In this document: piece after piece, positions 43,450 through 51,803 of the stretch
Layout: every line of letters begins with the position of its first letter
Numbering within the stretch: the first letter of the stretch is position 1
Assembly: GCF_001898805.1 (NCBI RefSeq)
Contig: NZ_MKVJ01000018.1
Location: 62,001 to 126,000 of the forward strand
DNA length: 64,000 nucleotides
From: Leifsonia sp. 71-9
GTDB taxonomy: Bacteria > Actinomycetota > Actinomycetes > Actinomycetales > Microbacteriaceae
Direction: 5' to 3'
The notes under the pieces: model-generated
Databases searched by the model: none
Told to the model about the DNA's origin: nothing
Seen by the model: the letters and a program-made list of their open reading frames with translations, nothing else
Made by a program: the position numbers and the translations under genes

Positions 43450-43662
43450 AGCCGACCTGAACCGGGCTGCGACCGAAACGGCCCTTAACAGACTCGACGC
43501 CCGGTGGTGCGGCGATGCCTGCAACGCTCCCGGGACGTCGAGTTATACGACTAGGGTGCCCCTCCGCGGCGAGAACCGCAAGACCTTTCTCGCGGCCCGT
43601 CCGGCTGCGCGCAGAGCGAACGGGCTTTGACGCGGTGCCCCGTCACCGGTTGGATGGTGAAC

Positions 43663-44037
43663 ATGGCAGAGAACACCAACCAGAAGCCCGAAGTCGACGC
43701 GCCCGAGGGCCCGGCTCCGGCGACGCTCGAGATCGTCGACATCGTCGAGGGCACCGGCGCCGAGGCGACGCCCGGCGCCAAGGTCGACGTGCACTACCTC
43801 GGTGTGGAGTACGAGACCGGCGAGGAGTTCGACTCCTCGTGGAGCCGCGGGCAGTCCATCAACTTCCCGCTCAACAACCTCATCAAGGGCTGGCAGGAGG
43901 GCATCCCGGGCATGAAGGTCGGCGGTCGCCGCAAGCTCACCGTCCCGCCGGCGCTCGCGTACGGTCCGGCCGGCGGCGGTCACCCGCTCTCGGGCAAGAC
44001 CCTCATCTTCGTCATCGACCTGCTCGGCGTCAGCTGA
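43663..44037 (+). CDS. FKBP-type peptidyl-prolyl cis-trans isomerase
   Basis: A 124-aa single FKBP domain: DVHYLGVEYETGEEFDSSW, FPLNNLIKGWQEGIPGMKVGGRRKL and PPALAYGPAGGG, all standard active-site segments. No signal peptide, so cytosolic. ATG 43663 is taken (MAENTNQ); ATG 43654 is also in frame. The 213-bp upstream gap holds TAGGGT at 43552-43557 and would give a leader of about 100 nt; no other gene is seen there. Confidence 0.95.
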   Translation: MAENTNQKPEVDAPEGPAPATLEIVDIVEGTGAEATPGAKVDVHYLGVEYETGEEFDSSWSRGQSINFPLNNLIKGWQEGIPGMKVGGRRKLTVPPALAYGPAGGGHPLSGKTLIFVIDLLGVS

Positions 44038-44054
44038 CCCCTCCGCACGGCACG

Positions 44055-44088
44055 AAGCGCTCCCTCGGCATGGCCGCAGGGAGCGCTT
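44055..44088. terminator. bidirectional hairpin terminator between FKBP and AhpD-like genes
   Basis: Perfect 11-bp stem AAGCGCTCCCT / AGGGAGCGCTT with a 12-nt loop, 18 bp after the FKBP stop and 31 bp beyond the stop of the convergent gene. Confidence 0.75.
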
Positions 44089-44118
44089 AGTCGTTCGGGC
44101 GTGGGAGGGGCGGCTCGG

Positions 44119-44559
44119 TCAGAGCGCCGGCGGGTGCATGTGCGTCGGCACGGCGATGCGGTTCCAGATGTTGATGGTGCCGATCGCGAGGATCAGGTTC
44201 GCGAGCGCCTCGTCGCCGAACTCGGCCAGCGCCCGGTCGTAGAGCTCGTCGGACACGCCGCCGTCGTGGATCAGGGTCACCGCCTCGGTCAGCTCCAGGG
44301 CCGTGCGCTCCCGCGGTGTGAACCACGTCGACTCGCGCCAGGCCGACACGGCGAACACCTTGCGGAGCGGGTAGCCGCCTCCCTGCAGGTCGACCGAGTG
44401 CATGTCGACGCAGAAGGTGCAGCCGTTGAGCTGCGACGCGCGCAGCTTGATGAGGTCGCCGAGCGGGGCCTCGACGTGCTCGCCGACGTAGCTGTCGAGC
44501 GCGACGACCGCGCGGTAGCCCTCGCGGGCGAGGGAGGAGATCTGGATCCGTTCTGTCAT
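44119..44559 (-). CDS. carboxymuconolactone decarboxylase / AhpD-like protein
   Basis: A 146-aa all-helical protein of the AhpD alkylhydroperoxidase class, with the redox CxxC and distal histidine in LNGCTFCVDMHSVDL. Thought to reduce peroxides via thiols. TAGCGT (44566-44571, minus strand) is 6 bp upstream of the ATG, so the mRNA is probably leaderless. Divergent from a MocR-type regulator, a common pairing in which the regulator controls the neighbour. Confidence 0.92.
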   Translation of the reverse strand: MTERIQISSLAREGYRAVVALDSYVGEHVEAPLGDLIKLRASQLNGCTFCVDMHSVDLQGGGYPLRKVFAVSAWRESTWFTPRERTALELTEAVTLIHDGGVSDELYDRALAEFGDEALANLILAIGTINIWNRIAVPTHMHPPAL

Positions 44560-44654
44560 GCCTCCACGCTAGGAGCGGCATTGGTTCGGTGTAAGTTTCA
44601 ATTCGAGCGATTGCGAACAGACCGATTTCCGACCGACCGACTCCTGGAGGCGCG

Positions 44655-46082
44655 ATGGAACTGCACGTGGCGCTGGAGGGGCGGGGCGACCGCACCGACC
44701 GCATCTACCGCGCCCTCCGCGACGCCGTGCTCGACGGCCGCCTGCGTCCGGGGGAGCGCGTGCCCCCGACCCGGGAGCTCGCCGCGCGGCTGGAGGTCGC
44801 CCGGGCGACCGTGACCACCGCCTACGAGCGCCTCACGGCGGAGGGGTATCTCGTGTCCCGGGTGGGGTCCGGGACGTTCGTCGCCGCGGTCACAGGAGCA
44901 GCCGGCGGCCGGCGTCCGGTCGTCGGAGCCGCCCGCCCCGCGCCCGCCTGGCGCGGCCGCGCGGACCCGCTCTGGAGCGAACCGCATCCCGTGGCCTACG
45001 ACTTCGGGGTGGGGACGCCGGATCCCGCGCTGTTCCCGCTCGCCGACTGGCGGCGCTACGTCGACGCCGAGCTGCGCGGACGGCTGCTGCGCACGGCGCA
45101 CTACGGCGATCCCGCCGGGGTGGAGCGGCTCCGCTCCGGCATCGCGCGGCACCTGGGTCTGGCCCGCTCGGTCGTCGCCGGTCCCGAGGACGTGCTGGTG
45201 ACCAGCGGCGCGCAGCAGGCGTTCGACCTGATCGGGCGGGTGGTCCTCCGGCCGGGCGACACGGTCGTGGTGGAGGATCCGGGCTACCCGCCGGTGCGGC
45301 AGCTGTTCGAGACGATGGGTGCGCGGGTCGTGCCCGTTCCGGTGGACGACGACGGGCTGCGGGTCGACCTGCTCCCGCCCGCCCGGCTCGTGTACGTCAC
45401 GCCGTCGCACCAGTTCCCGCTGGGCGGGGTGCTCCCGATCGAGCGCCGTGTCGCGCTGCTGGAGTGGGCGGCGCGCCACGACGCGGTGATCGTCGAGGAC
45501 GACTACGACAGCGAGTACCGCTTCCGCTCGCGACCGCTCGATCCGCTACAGCGCCTCGACGCGGACGGCCGCGTGGTCTACGTGGGCACCTTCTCGAAGA
45601 CGATGCTGGCGACCCTCCGGCTCGGGTTCCTCGTGGCGCCGCCGTCGCTGCTCCCGGCCCTGCGCGACGCGAAGCGCCTCACCGACTGGCACGGCGAGCC
45701 GGTCTCGCAGCACGCGATGGCGCGCTTCCTCGACTCCGGCGGGTTCGCCCGTCACATCCGCCAGGCCACGCGGGTCTACGAGGGGAGGCAGCGGATCGTC
45801 GTCGAGGAGGCGGGGCGCCTGCTGGGGGAGCACCTCGTCGTGGTGCCGTCCGTGGCCGGCCTGCACCTCGCGCTGCGCCCGAGTGGGCCCGGCTTCGACT
45901 CCGACCGGGTCGCGGCGCGTGCGGCGACGGCGGGCGTCGCCGTGCAGCCGCTGCCGCGGTTCAGCGCCGGCGAGCGACGGGAGGGGCTGCTGCTGGGGTT
46001 CGGGGCCATCGCCGCCGACGACATCCCGGACGGCCTGCGGCTGCTCGCCGACGCGGTGTCGCGCGAGCAGCCGCGGCCGTGA
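44655..46082 (+). CDS. MocR/PdxR-type regulator (GntR HTH fused to aminotransferase domain)
   Basis: A 475-aa regulator. Residues ~15-80 are a GntR winged helix (RIYRALRDAVLDGRLRPGERVPPTRELAARL; VGSGTFVA). The rest is a fold-type I aminotransferase domain with VTSGAQQAFDLIGRVVLRPGD, EDDYDSEYRF, and PLP lysine K315 in GTFSKTMLATLRLGF. Members bind PLP-linked ligands and control vitamin B6, GABA or taurine genes. GGAGG lies 8 bp upstream. The 95-bp gap to the AhpD gene has GACCGATTTCCGACCGACCGAC-like repeats that could be its site. Confidence 0.93.
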   Translation: MELHVALEGRGDRTDRIYRALRDAVLDGRLRPGERVPPTRELAARLEVARATVTTAYERLTAEGYLVSRVGSGTFVAAVTGAAGGRRPVVGAARPAPAWRGRADPLWSEPHPVAYDFGVGTPDPALFPLADWRRYVDAELRGRLLRTAHYGDPAGVERLRSGIARHLGLARSVVAGPEDVLVTSGAQQAFDLIGRVVLRPGDTVVVEDPGYPPVRQLFETMGARVVPVPVDDDGLRVDLLPPARLVYVTPSHQFPLGGVLPIERRVALLEWAARHDAVIVEDDYDSEYRFRSRPLDPLQRLDADGRVVYVGTFSKTMLATLRLGFLVAPPSLLPALRDAKRLTDWHGEPVSQHAMARFLDSGGFARHIRQATRVYEGRQRIVVEEAGRLLGEHLVVVPSVAGLHLALRPSGPGFDSDRVAARAATAGVAVQPLPRFSAGERREGLLLGFGAIAADDIPDGLRLLADAVSREQPRP

Positions 46083-46110
46083 GCCCGGCGCCGGGCATCC
46101 GGCGCCTGGC

Positions 46111-46869
46111 TCAGATCGCGGACCACCCGCCGTCGGAGGCGAGCACGGCGCCGGTGACGTTGGCCGAGTCGTCGCTCAGCAGCCAGGTGATGGAGGCCGC
46201 GAGCTGCTCGGCCTGCGCGACCGGCGGGACCACCGTCTGCAGCAGCGGACCGAGGCGCTCGCCGGCCCACGCGGAGCGCATGGTGCCCTCGACGTTGGTG
46301 GCGACGCCGCCGGGGGCGACGGCGTTCGCGCGCACGCCCTTGGGGGCGTAGAACACGCTGGTGCTCTTGGTCAGGCCGATCACGGCGTGCTTGGAGGCGG
46401 TGTACGCCGCACCGGCGGCGGAGCCGCGCAGGCCCGCCTCGGACGAGACGTTCACGATCGAGCCGGAGCCCGCCTCGACCATGAGCGGCAGGACGGCGCG
46501 GCTGAGACGCATGATCGCGGTCACGTTGACGGTGAACACGCGGTCCCAGGTGGCGTCGTCGACCTCGGCCGGCGGCAGGAAGCCGTCCATGATGCCGGCG
46601 ACGTTGGCGAGGGCGTCGACGCGGCCGCCCGCGGCCTCCAGCAGCTTCGCGATGGTCTCCTCGCTGGAGACGTCGCCCGCCACGGTGGAGATCTCGAGGC
46701 CGGGGTTCTCGTCGACCAGCGCGGCGAGCCGCTCGGCCGAGATGTCGCTGCCGATGACGCGGGCGCCCTCGGAGGCGAGGCGCCGCGCGGTGGCCTTGCC
46801 GATGCCGGAGCCGGCTCCCGTGACGATGGCGGTCTTACCGGCGAAACGGCCGGGCGTGATGGTGCTCAT
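46111..46869 (-). CDS. short-chain dehydrogenase/reductase
   Basis: A 252-aa classical SDR: TGAGSGIGKATARRL (cofactor), NVAGIMDG, catalytic S in IVNVSSEAGLRG, YTASK as the YxxxK motif, and SDGGWSAI at the C-terminus. An acidic SDIS after strand 2 favours NAD over NADP. GAGGAGAG is 6 bp before the ATG. Divergent from a TetR regulator with a 21-bp palindrome between them. Confidence 0.94.
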   Translation of the reverse strand: MSTITPGRFAGKTAIVTGAGSGIGKATARRLASEGARVIGSDISAERLAALVDENPGLEISTVAGDVSSEETIAKLLEAAGGRVDALANVAGIMDGFLPPAEVDDATWDRVFTVNVTAIMRLSRAVLPLMVEAGSGSIVNVSSEAGLRGSAAGAAYTASKHAVIGLTKSTSVFYAPKGVRANAVAPGGVATNVEGTMRSAWAGERLGPLLQTVVPPVAQAEQLAASITWLLSDDSANVTGAVLASDGGWSAI

Positions 46870-46932
46870 GGTGTTCTCTCCTCGGGTCTTCCTCGACGGA
46901 ACCTGCGATGCCCGCACCGGGCGTCGCCCTAT

Positions 46933-46953
46933 TTATAGCACTCGGTGCCATAA
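46933..46953. promoter_or_regulatory. TetR-type operator palindrome
   Basis: TTATAGCAC-TCG-GTGCCATAA, arms matching at 8 of 9 positions, in the gap between the divergent SDR and TetR genes. It overlaps the likely -10 (CATAAT, 46949-46954) of the tetR-type gene, so binding should repress both genes. Confidence 0.7.
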
Positions 46954-46961
46954 TGAATCCC

Positions 46962-47561
46962 ATGAGTTCGCCGACAGCCGATCCCGCCCCGCGCCGCCGC
47001 GGGCGACCCGCCGACGTGGACCCGGAGCGCGTCGCCCTCCTGGCGCTGCGGCACTTCGACGAGCACGGCTACGAGGCGACGACGATGGACGACATCGCCG
47101 GGCTCGCCGGCATCGGCCGCCGCACCCTCTTCCGCTACTTCCCGAGCAAGCCCGCCCTGGTGTGGGGCGGGATGGAGCCGGTCGTCGAGCGGATGAACGC
47201 CGTGCTCGAGACGGCGCCCGACGACGAGCCGATGCGGGACGTGCTCGCCCGCGCGATCACGGCCTCCCTCGACCTCGCGCCCGACTCCCTCGAAGCGACC
47301 AGGCGGCGGCTGCGCCTGCTCGGCTCCGACCCGGCGCTCATCGCGTTCGGCCTCGCGCGGCTGAGCGCCGACCACGGGATGGTCGCGGCCTTCCTGGCCC
47401 GCCGGCTCGGCGAGCCCGTGGACGGCCTCCGGGTGCACGTGCTCGCGGACGCGCTCGGGTCCGCCAACTTCTCGGCGCTCATCTGGTGGGCGCGCAACGA
47501 CCAGGGCGACCCCGCCGCGATCGCGGTGGCCGCCCTCGACGAGCTGCTGCGCGGGTTCTGA
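46962..47561 (+). CDS. TetR-family transcriptional regulator
   Basis: A 199-aa repressor: Arg-rich N-terminus (RRRGRPADVD), HTH region FDEHGYEATTMDDIAGLAGIGRRTLFRYFPSK, then a ligand-binding helical domain. Its -10-like CATAAT ends 7 bp before the ATG, and the 21-bp palindrome overlaps it, so it probably represses itself and the divergent SDR. Ligand unknown. Confidence 0.93.
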   Translation: MSSPTADPAPRRRGRPADVDPERVALLALRHFDEHGYEATTMDDIAGLAGIGRRTLFRYFPSKPALVWGGMEPVVERMNAVLETAPDDEPMRDVLARAITASLDLAPDSLEATRRRLRLLGSDPALIAFGLARLSADHGMVAAFLARRLGEPVDGLRVHVLADALGSANFSALIWWARNDQGDPAAIAVAALDELLRGF

Positions 47562-47585
47562 CCCGCGGTTCCTCGCGGCTCGGTG

Positions 47586-48626
47586 TCAGCCGTTCGGGAG
47601 GATGACCGCGCGCCCGCGGATCTTCCCCTCGTGCAGGCGCTCGTACGCCTTCGGGGCCTCGTCGAGCGAGTACGTCTCGATCTCGACCTCCACCTGCCCG
47701 GCGCGCGCCAGGTCCAGGACCTCGATCAGCTCGGCGCGCGAGCCCCAGTACGGCGTCCGCACCGCCACGTCGTAGGCGATACGGCCGAAGCCGACCGCGA
47801 GCGCGCCCCCGCCGATCCCGACGATGGTGACGTCGCCCTCCGCCGCCGCCATCGCGCCGGCGAGCTCGACCGTCGGCTGCACGCCCACGAAGTCGAAGAC
47901 CGCGTCCGCGCCGCGCCCTCCCGTCAGCTGCTGCACGGACGCGACCGCGACCGGGTTCGACAGGAACGTGTGGTGCGCGCCGACCGCGGTCGCGAGGTCG
48001 AGCTTCTCCTGGTTGACGTCGAGCGCGACTACGGTCGCGCCGCTGATCGCGCGCAGGATCTGGATGCCCACGTGGCCGAGGCCGCCCGTGCCGATCACGA
48101 CGGCCGTCGTCCCCGCGCCGAGCTTCGGCAGCGAGTTCTTGATGGCGTGGTACGGCGTGAGGCCGGCGTCGGTGAGCGAGACGTTCTTCACCGGGTCGAG
48201 GCCGTCGAGCGGCACCAGGTGGCGCTCGCTGTCGACGATCATGTACTCCGCCATCGAACCGGGCGCCCCGAGCCCGGGCGGGCGGATCTGCTCGGCCTGG
48301 GCGTTGAGGCAGTAGTTCTCCTTGCCCTGGGCGCACATGTGGCAGCGCCCGCAGCCCCACGGCCCGTAGACCGCCACCGCGTCGCCGCGATGCACGCCCG
48401 TGACGCCGGCGCCGACGGCCTCCACGATCCCGGCGCCCTCGTGCCCGAGGGTGAGGGGGAGGCCGTAGACGTACTGCTCGGCGGGGAGGCCCATGATGAA
48501 CTCGTCCGAGTGGCACACCCCGGCGGCGGTGACCTTCAGCAGGACCTGGCCGGGCCCGACCTCCGGGTCGGGGACCTCGACGACGACGGGACGGGAGCCG
48601 ATCTCGTGATATTGCAATGCCTTCAT
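47586..48626 (-). CDS. zinc-dependent alcohol dehydrogenase
   Basis: A 346-aa medium-chain dehydrogenase with catalytic zinc ligands in VCHSDE and GHEGAG, structural zinc cysteines in CGRCHMCAQGKENYC, and NAD-binding GTGGLGHVGIQ. Likely oxidises primary alcohols or reduces aldehydes. TAGCGT (48634-48639, minus strand) is 7 bp upstream of ATG (leaderless). Convergent with the TetR gene. Confidence 0.94.
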   Translation of the reverse strand: MKALQYHEIGSRPVVVEVPDPEVGPGQVLLKVTAAGVCHSDEFIMGLPAEQYVYGLPLTLGHEGAGIVEAVGAGVTGVHRGDAVAVYGPWGCGRCHMCAQGKENYCLNAQAEQIRPPGLGAPGSMAEYMIVDSERHLVPLDGLDPVKNVSLTDAGLTPYHAIKNSLPKLGAGTTAVVIGTGGLGHVGIQILRAISGATVVALDVNQEKLDLATAVGAHHTFLSNPVAVASVQQLTGGRGADAVFDFVGVQPTVELAGAMAAAEGDVTIVGIGGGALAVGFGRIAYDVAVRTPYWGSRAELIEVLDLARAGQVEVEIETYSLDEAPKAYERLHEGKIRGRAVILPNG

Positions 48627-48713
48627 GGTCAGGACGCTACCCCGCGGGGCCGCGCCGCTCTAGGACCGCGATGGCCCTCGCCACGGCCGCCCGCGCGGCG
48701 GTACCGTGTGCGC

Positions 48714-49478
48714 ATGCCGACCATCGAGAGCTTCCCGTCGGGCACGCCGATCTGGGTCGACCTCCAGTCGTCCGACCAGCCGGCCGCCGTCGCCTTCTAC
48801 CGCGCCTTCTTCGGGTGGGACGCGCCCGACGCCACCGCCGAGACCGGGGGCTACTCCATCGCGACCCTCCGTGGCATCCCCGTCACCGCCATCGGCCCCC
48901 TGCCTGCGGGAGTCGAGCGGTCCGTGTGGACGATCTACTTCGCCGTCCCCGACATCGACGCCGCCGCCGCAGCCGCGACGGCCGGCGGGGGAGCGGTGCT
49001 GCTGCCGCCCGGAGAGCTGGCGCCCGGCGTCCGGCTCGCGATCGTCGCCGACCCGGCCGGCGCCGTCTTCGGCCTCTGGCAGCGGGAGCAGGACTCGCCC
49101 TGGCTGCGCGACGAGCCCGGCGCCGTCGACTGGCTGGAGCTCGTCGAGCACAGGGTGGAGGGGTCGTTCGCCTTCTATGTGTCGGTGCTCGGGGTCGCCG
49201 TCAGCGAGATGCGCGTCGGCGACGCCCCGTACGGGCTGTTCGACGTCGGCACGACGAGCGTCGCGGGCGCGACGGAGGCGCCGGAGGGGACGACCGCGCA
49301 CTGGCTCGTCTACTTCACCGTCGCCGACCTCGACGAGGCGCTCGAGCGGTTCGCCGCGCTCGGCGGGACGGTGCTGGAGCAGCCGACCGCGGCGCCCGGC
49401 GTCGGTCGCTGGGCGGTCGTCGCCGACCCGCAGGGAGGCGGGTTCGCGCTGCTCCAGCCGGAGCGCCCGGCGGGCTGA
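48714..49478 (+). CDS. VOC-superfamily (glyoxalase/bleomycin-resistance fold) protein
   Basis: A 254-aa protein with two tandem VOC modules (WVDLQSSDQPAAVAFYRAFFGWD and WLELVEHRVEGSFAFYVSVLG, each ending in VVADPAGA or VVADPQGG-type strands). Could be a metal-dependent lyase or a drug-binding protein; substrate unknown. TACCGT (48702-48707) is 6 bp upstream of ATG (leaderless). Confidence 0.9.
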   Translation: MPTIESFPSGTPIWVDLQSSDQPAAVAFYRAFFGWDAPDATAETGGYSIATLRGIPVTAIGPLPAGVERSVWTIYFAVPDIDAAAAAATAGGGAVLLPPGELAPGVRLAIVADPAGAVFGLWQREQDSPWLRDEPGAVDWLELVEHRVEGSFAFYVSVLGVAVSEMRVGDAPYGLFDVGTTSVAGATEAPEGTTAHWLVYFTVADLDEALERFAALGGTVLEQPTAAPGVGRWAVVADPQGGGFALLQPERPAG

Positions 49479-49496
49479 GTCACCGGCGCCGTCTGG

Positions 49497-49592
49497 TAGA
49501 CTCCTCAGGTTGCCGTCTAACGGCCGCGGAGAAAGAGAGCCCAGGCATCAGGCCCCGGGCACCGCGCAACGAACAGGAAGGGGATCCCGTCT
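49497..49592 (+). promoter_or_regulatory. rpsO promoter and leader
   Basis: TAGACT (49497-49502) is a good -10, giving a leader of roughly 85 nt before the rpsO ATG. The leader contains a small GCCG-TCTAA-CGGC hairpin and AGGAAGGGG before the start. S15 represses its own mRNA in several bacteria, so the leader may be the regulatory target (inference). Confidence 0.5.
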
Positions 49593-49862
49593 ATGGCACT
49601 GGATGCTGATATCAAGAAGGCGATCATCGAAGAGTACGCTACCCACCCCGGTGACACCGGTTCCCCCGAGGTCCAGGTCGCGATCCTGACCAAGCGGATC
49701 AAGGATCTCACCGAGCACCTCAAGGAGCACAAGCACGACCACCACTCGCGTCGTGGCCTGCTTCTCCTGGTCGGTCAGCGTCGTCGTCTGCTGGGCTACC
49801 TGTCGGACATCGACATCAACCGCTACCGTGCGCTCATCGAGCGCCTCGGACTGCGTCGCTAG
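49593..49862 (+). CDS. rpsO: 30S ribosomal protein S15
   Basis: An 89-aa protein of exactly the family length, with [48 protein letters not shown] and a [12 protein letters not shown] end. It binds the 16S rRNA central domain early in 30S assembly. In many bacteria pnp follows directly; here pnp is about 6 kb downstream with unrelated genes between. A strong terminator follows. Confidence 0.99.
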   Translation: MALDADIKKAIIEEYATHPGDTGSPEVQVAILTKRIKDLTEHLKEHKHDHHSRRGLLLLVGQRRRLLGYLSDIDINRYRALIERLGLRR

Positions 49863-49906
49863 TCTCCGCAGATGTCAGCTCTTCGCTGACACCGCGAGCT
49901 TCTTCG

Positions 49907-49940
49907 GAACGGGCCGTCACCTTCGGGTGGCGGCCCGTTC
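49907..49940 (+). terminator. rpsO terminator
   Basis: 15-bp stem GAACGGGCCGTCACC / GGTGGCGGCCCGTTC with one G-U pair and a stable TTCG loop, 44 bp after the stop. A small 7-bp hairpin (49873-49891) precedes it. Confidence 0.85.
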
Positions 49941-49966
49941 TGCGTGTGCGGACGTCGTCCGCGAGG

Positions 49967-50146
49967 TCAGCGGTGCTCGGGATCGGTCCCCGGCCGCACA
50001 GGGGAGTCGTCGCGCAGGTCGATTCGGGTGCGTCCTTCGTCGCCTTCGCCGACCTCGATGCGGGGTGCCGCATCCTCCTCGGTCGCCTTCGGGGCGGTGG
50101 TCAGCTGATCGGTGCGGGCGTCGTCGTGGTCGGGCGTGTCAGCCAT
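49967..50146 (-). CDS. small acidic hypothetical protein
   Basis: A 59-aa Asp/Glu/Thr-rich, probably disordered protein starting MADTPDHDDARTD. Its ATG follows GAGGAGCACC. It lies between the rpsO terminator and the second phosphate transporter module on the minus strand. Similar in style to the acidic microprotein at 14226-14411. No function known. Confidence 0.55.
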   Translation of the reverse strand: MADTPDHDDARTDQLTTAPKATEEDAAPRIEVGEGDEGRTRIDLRDDSPVRPGTDPEHR

Positions 50147-50205
50147 GGTGCTCCTCGGGTCGGTCGGACTCCACCATCCCGCGCCCCGGCCCTCCCGACA
50201 ACCCC

Positions 50206-50529
50206 TCAGTGGAACTGCGGGATGACCAGCCAGATCCCGTAGAGGACGGCCGCGACGCAGATCGCGATGCACACGACGGCCGCGGCCGTGGCGAGGGGCG
50301 GCCGGTGGAAGGTCGCAGCAGCGGATGCCGGAGCCGTCGACCGCTTGTCGGAACCGTCCAGGGGAGCCCCCAGCGCGAGCAGCCGGAGCGCCAGCGCGTA
50401 GAAGCAGACGATCACCACGGTCGCCGCGAGCGCGACGAGGAGCACCACGACGAACGAGCCCCAGTCGACGCCGAGGAACTGGCCTGCTCCCGGGTCGTCC
50501 GCGGTGCGCAGGAGCTGTGTCGCGTTCAT
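50206..50529 (-). CDS. small membrane protein accompanying PiT transporter 2
   Basis: A 107-aa protein with helices at ~25-50 (FVVVLLVALAATVVIVCFYALALRLL) and at the C-terminus (AAVVCIAICVAAVLYGIWLVIPQFH). The ATG overlaps the PiT-2 stop (ATGA), just as the 112-aa protein overlaps PiT-1 at 29674. The shared VDW-x-x-F/A start region and LYGIWLVIP / LYGLYLIIP end show common ancestry. Possible accessory subunit (inference). Confidence 0.85.
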   Translation of the reverse strand: MNATQLLRTADDPGAGQFLGVDWGSFVVVLLVALAATVVIVCFYALALRLLALGAPLDGSDKRSTAPASAAATFHRPPLATAAAVVCIAICVAAVLYGIWLVIPQFH

Positions 50530-51689
50530 CGTGCCTCCGTCCCCGCCGACGCGGTGGCGCGCGCGTCCGGCGCCTCCTCGTCCACGTCGTTCACGTTCTC
50601 GCGGGTCACCGGGTGGCGCCGCGCCAGGGCGTAGAGCCCGAGGCCGCCGATCAGGGCGACGATCGCGACCGCGACCAGCCCGATCACGCTCGTCGACGCG
50701 ATCCAGGCGGCGAGTCCGCCCACCAGTGCGGCCGCCGGGAGGGTGATGACCCAGGCGGTCGCGATGCGCCCGACGATGCCCCAGTGCACGGAGGCGAGCC
50801 GCTTGCCGAGCCCGCTGCCGACGACGGCGCCGGAGGTGACCTGCGTCGTGGAGAGCGCGAAGCCGAGGTGCGACGACACCAGGATGGTCGCGGCGGCACT
50901 GGTCTCGGCGGCGAAGCCCTGCGGGGACTTCACATCGGTGATGCGCTTGCCGACGGTGCGCATGATGCGCCAGCCGCCGAGGTAGGTGCCGAGGGCGATC
51001 GCGAGGCCGCAGGCCAGGATCACCCACAGCTCCGGGCCGGAGTCCGCGTTCTGGTAGCCGGCGGCGATGAAGGTCAGCGTGATGACGCCCATCGTCTTCT
51101 GCGCGTCGTTCGTGCCGTGCGCCAGGGAGACGAGAGAGGCCGAGACGGTCTGGCCGTGGCGAAATCCCGCTTCCGCCCCGTGCGCCCGCGCGTTCGCGGT
51201 GATGCGGTACGCGGCGAACGTCGCGAGCAGCGCGACGAGACCCGCGACCGCGGGGGAGAGCAGCGCCGGGATGACGACCTTCGTCAGCAGCACTCCCCAG
51301 TTGACGGCGTTGAGACCGCCGCCGATGATCGCGGCGCCGATCAACCCGCCGAACAGGGCGTGCGTCGAGCTCGACGGGAGCCCGAAGTACCACGTCGTGA
51401 GGTTCCACAGCACGGCGCCGACCAGCCCGGCGAAGATGAGGGTCGGGGTGATCTCGACCCCCGATCCGCCCTCCTGGATGATGCCGCCGGAGATCGTCTT
51501 GGCGACCTCGGTCGAGAGGAACGCCCCGACGAGGTTCAGCGCGGCCGAGATCGCCACCGCGACCCGTGGTTTCAGCGCCCCGGTCGCCACCGAGGTCGCC
51601 ATCGCGTTGGCCGTGTCGTGGAAGCCGTTCGTGAAATCGAACACGAGGGCGATCACGACGACCAGCACGACGGTGATGAGCACATCCAT
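50526..51689 (-). CDS. inorganic phosphate transporter, PiT family (copy 2)
   Basis: A 387-aa paralogue of the protein at 28463-29677: DFTNGFHDTANAMATSVATGALKPRVAVAIS at the N-terminus, SLAHGTNDAQKTMGVITL in the second half, and FALSTTQVTSGAVVGSG. It lacks the Lys-rich tail of copy 1. The ATG (51689) aligns with the start of copy 1. Tandem GTTCAC repeats 58-80 bp upstream suggest PhoP control. A small membrane protein gene overlaps its end. Confidence 0.95.
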   Translation of the reverse strand: MDVLITVVLVVVIALVFDFTNGFHDTANAMATSVATGALKPRVAVAISAALNLVGAFLSTEVAKTISGGIIQEGGSGVEITPTLIFAGLVGAVLWNLTTWYFGLPSSSTHALFGGLIGAAIIGGGLNAVNWGVLLTKVVIPALLSPAVAGLVALLATFAAYRITANARAHGAEAGFRHGQTVSASLVSLAHGTNDAQKTMGVITLTFIAAGYQNADSGPELWVILACGLAIALGTYLGGWRIMRTVGKRITDVKSPQGFAAETSAAATILVSSHLGFALSTTQVTSGAVVGSGLGKRLASVHWGIVGRIATAWVITLPAAALVGGLAAWIASTSVIGLVAVAIVALIGGLGLYALARRHPVTRENVNDVDEEAPDARATASAGTEAR

Positions 51690-51747
51690 CTGCGTCCGCC
51701 TTCCGTCAGGATCCGTACGGTCTCCTGAGTACGCCGGTTCGGCGCGG

Positions 51748-51769
51748 CGCGTGTGAACTCCGGGTGAAC
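51748..51769 (-). promoter_or_regulatory. PHO-box-like direct repeats upstream of phosphate transporter 2
   Basis: On the minus strand GTTCACCCGGA-GTTCACACGCG, two 11-bp units sharing GTTCAC, oriented with the transporter gene and 58 bp from its ATG. This agrees with the 11-nt direct-repeat form of Streptomyces PhoP sites. The neighbouring gene on the plus strand (51804) lies on the other side. Confidence 0.7.
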
Positions 51770-51803
51770 ACTGCCGCCGGTGCGTCGTGCGTATCCTGAC
51801 GGC

